Shown here: positions 61,829 to 64,000 of the stretch, piece by piece
How the letters are laid out: every line of letters starts with the position of its first letter
Position numbering within the stretch: position 1 is the first letter of the stretch
NCBI GenBank assembly: GCA_963833195.1
Contig: CAWHXF010000027.1
Span: 3,906,001-3,970,000 of the forward strand
Reading direction: 5' to 3'
DNA: 64,000 nt
From: Granulosicoccus sp963833195
GTDB lineage: Bacteria; Pseudomonadota; Gammaproteobacteria; Granulosicoccales; Granulosicoccaceae
Translations under genes and position numbers: made by a program
Notes under the pieces: generated by a model
What the model saw: only the letters and a program-made list of their open reading frames with translations
Databases searched by the model: none
What the model was told of the DNA's origin: nothing

Positions 61829-62823
61829 CTAGTCGGCAGGCGAGGGTCGTGGGCGGGCACGTCCCAGGCCACGCCGTTGCCGAGCGCGCGAAAGCGCGCG
61901 GGCTCGATCCGCCGCGTCTCGAGCGCCTCGCCCAGCGCGATCGCGGGCGCCTCGTGCGGCTCGTCCGTCAGCTGCCAGGTGCCGTGGTGGATGGCGAGCG
62001 CGACGCGCAGCGTCCAGGTCGACGAAGGCCTGCACCGCCTCGGCCGGGTTCATGTGCTGCGGCCGCATGAACCAGCGCGGCTCGTAGGCACCGATGGGCA
62101 GCAGCGCCGCGCGGAACGGGCCGAGTCGTCGGCGCGCGGCGCGGAAGTGCTCGCCGTCGCCGTAGCCCGTGTCGCCCGCGAAGTACAGCGCACCGCCCGG
62201 CAGCGTCCAGCGCGTAGCCGCCCCACAGGGCGCGGTTGTCGTCGCCGAGCGAGCGCGACGACCAGTGGCGCGCCGGCACCAGCGTGACCGTGCATTCTCC
62301 GAGCGCGCGTCCTGCCACCAGTCGAGCTCGACCGCGGCGTCGATGCCCGCGCCGCGCGACAGCAACCGGGCGTTGCCCGAGCGGCGCCAGCACCCGCGGG
62401 GCATCGCGCTCGCGCAGTCGCGCCAGCGTGCGCGAGGTCCAGGTGATCGTAGTGAGCGTGGCTCAGCAGCACCGCATCGATGGGCGGCAGCGCATCGAAC
62501 GCGATGCCGGGCTCGCGGTGGCGCGCCGGGCCCGCGAAGCGCGACGGGCTCGTGCGCTTCGACCAGACCGGATCGGTCAGGAGGTTCAGTCCCGCCGCCC
62601 TGGATCAGCACCGTGGCGTGGTTGACGAGCGTGAGCCGCAGCGCCGTCGCCGTGCACGCGCTCGGCGACGGGCGACGGCTCGGGGTTCGGCAGCCGTGCG
62701 GGCCACTTCGCGGGCTTGCGGGTCAGCGCCCAGCGCAGCGCGTCCAGGCCGGAATTGCGCGCTTCGCTGCCGGGGTAGAAGTAGCGCCCGCCCTTCTCGC
62801 ACGGGCCTGATGTCGTCGCTCAT
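61829..62823 (-). pseudogene. Metallo-beta-lactamase-fold hydrolase (NAPE-PLD/RomA-like), frameshifted
   Basis: ATG at 62823 (MSDDIRPVRE). Other frames give GGRYFYPGSEARNSGLDALRW, then LLSHAHYDHLD (the HxHxDH metal motif), GALYFAGDTGYGDGEHFRA and LLPIGAYEPRWFMRPQHMNP, all hallmarks of the UlaG/NAPE-PLD-like family. Several indels separate them. It is convergent with pldA, three bases apart. Function in phospholipid or acyl-amide turnover is possible given the family. Confidence 0.75.
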
Positions 62824-62859
62824 TGCGCCATGATGCCCGCACCATGCCGGGCTGGGGCG

Positions 62860-63911
62860 CTACTCGCCGAGCACGAAGTCCCGATCGATGACGAGAGCCG
62901 CGCGAGCGGCACCAGGACTCGAAGGCGTCGCGCGCCTCGGGCCGGCGCACCGTCGTGATCAGCAGGTCGTCGCCGCGCACCGCCAGCCAGTCGACGTTCG
63001 CGACGACCGGGCGGTGCCGGTAGCGCACGCGCATGCCCGCGCGCGGACAGGTCGACGAAGCCGTCGCACGCGCACGCCGTGCGCGCCGAGCGCGTCGCAC
63101 CACAGCCTGGCGGCACGCCCCGTGCCGCCGAGCCACACGCCGCGCCCGGCATCGAGTCCCAGGCCCGCGTCCGCGCGCGCGAGCGTCTCCGCCTTCAGCC
63201 GCACGAAGGCCGCCGGCGCGTAGCGCGGATCGGTGCGCGTGAGCCGGTCGGGGTGATCGGTCCAGTCGAGCAGCACGGGCTCGGGCTTCGACGGGCGAGC
63301 ACCGGCGGCGAGCGCGCGCAGCACGAGGTCGTGATCCTCCGGGAAGTCCCCGTCGCGCCAGCCGCCGAGGCGCTCGAACAGGGCGCGATGACCGAGCCAG
63401 GTGGGGTGCGGCAACGGGTTCTCGACGAGCCGGCATTCGCGGATGCGATCGGGCTCGGTCAACGCGTTCAGCCAGCGCTCGTAGCGGCGGTTGCCGTCGG
63501 CGATGCCGGCGGGGTCTCCCGAGGCGTCCACGATGCGCACGCGCGCGCCGACGAGTCCCCGCCTCGGGACGTCGCGAGTAGGTGCCGGAGCTGTATTTCA
63601 AGACGCTCCGGGTGCGCCACGTCGTCGTCGTCCATGCGCGCCACGACGGGCGCGCGTGCCGCCGCGAGGCCCGCGTTCAGGGCGCCGACGATGCCGGGCG
63701 ATGCGCGTGCCACGGCACGCACGCGCGCATCGCGCGCGAGCGTCTCCGACGAGCGCCGGCAGGCGGCGCGTGCACGTCCTCGTGCCCGATCGCCAGCACC
63801 TCGATGTCGGCAAGGCTCTGGGACAGCAGGCTGCGCAGGGCGGCCCCGGTGGACGGCCCGCGCGCGGCCGACGGGCAGCAGCACGGAGACGCGTGGAACG
63901 GTCCTCGTCAC
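62860..63911 (-). pseudogene. GT2 glycosyltransferase with C-terminal Rossmann-like domain, frameshifted
   Basis: GTG at 63911. Joined frames: VPRVSVLLPVG, LRSLLSQSLADIEVLAIGHED, GIVGALNAGLAAARAPVVAR then MDDDDVAHPERLEIQLRHL (the DXD site), PLPHPTWLGHRALFERLGG and DFPEDHDLVLRALAAG, a complete GT2 domain. The tail WLGGTGRAARLWCDALGAHG followed by GFVDL, ITTVRRPEARDAFESW and DFVLGE resembles a dinucleotide-binding domain fused to some GT2 enzymes. At least four one-base indels. Confidence 0.75.
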
Positions 63912-64000
63912 GGGCGAATGCGTTGCGGGGGAGCCTGCGAGTGTGGTCGGACCGACACGCGGTCGAACAAGCGCCGTGCGCGGCGTGCTTCAATCCGCGC

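Noticed and set aside
1..64000. CRISPR arrays, insertion sequences, prophage or integrase genes
   Set aside because: No direct-repeat/spacer pattern, transposase or integrase motifs were found; the tandem repeats seen are contiguous 11-15 bp units without spacers.

Overview
This is a very GC-rich chromosomal stretch from a proteobacterium, most likely a gammaproteobacterium. The support is a gammaproteobacterial-looking set of genes: envC next to a C-terminal protease, pepN, pldA, ychJ-type SEC-C protein, DUF3301 and DUF1244 proteins, MipA/OmpV porin, a fimT-pilV-pilW-pilX-pilY1 minor pilin operon, and sucAB plus lpd-sucCD. No phage, transposase, CRISPR or rRNA was seen. I cannot name the genus.

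Layout. 0-7.5 kb: a class I PPK2 kinase, then an enolase-superfamily dehydratase divergent from a PotDABC-like polyamine-type ABC importer that runs into a PuuB-like flavin amine oxidase. 7.5-11.5 kb: a DUF1611-like protein with a degenerate P-loop, co-directional with a histidine kinase and an OmpR-type regulator; a 7-4-7 direct repeat typical of OmpR/PhoB-type sites lies upstream. 11.5-15.4 kb: tRNA-Gly(CCC), a small membrane protein, an HSL-type esterase, an SDR and an ADHFE1-like iron alcohol dehydrogenase. 15.4-18.8 kb (minus): PGPGW-type membrane protein, envC and ctp, a cell-separation/periplasmic proteolysis block. 18.9-28 kb: pepN, a cold-shock protein, an MFS-acyltransferase fusion, a BON lipoprotein, and an overlapping thioesterase-Nudix-sulfurtransferase set. 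28-33 kb: a lipoprotein with a glycine heptad repeat, fadD, a SEC-C protein, MipA-type porin, DUF3301/DUF1244 and a DUF6231-like gene.

33.3-56 kb is a TCA block that is interrupted. A divergent isocitrate/isopropylmalate dehydrogenase homologue leads into sucA-sucB; about 13.5 kb of unrelated genes follow (TSUP permease, a large lipoprotein, a CoA-binding protein, the minor pilin operon with a very large pilY1, a PilB/GspE ATPase and an HDOD protein); then lpd-sucC-sucD completes the 2-oxoglutarate dehydrogenase and succinyl-CoA synthetase genes and ends in a clear Rho-independent terminator.

56-64 kb: a LysE exporter, an intact GT4 glycogen synthase, then a run of genes (uracil-DNA glycosylase, truncated SDR, VOC protein, pldA, MBL hydrolase, GT2 glycosyltransferase) each broken by several single-base indels although the protein sequence is preserved when the frames are joined. 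pilY1 and sucC also carry one single-base frameshift each. Because sucC and pldA keep good motifs, sequence error is at least as likely as decay.

A recurring theme is short tandem repeats with 11-15 bp units, in frame (12 or 15 bp) inside genes and 11 bp where non-coding. The observations I find most worth following are the tandem beta-sandwich modules nested in the vWA domain of PilY1, the divergent IDH-like enzyme in front of sucAB, and the degenerate DUF1611-like/two-component operon with its candidate operator.
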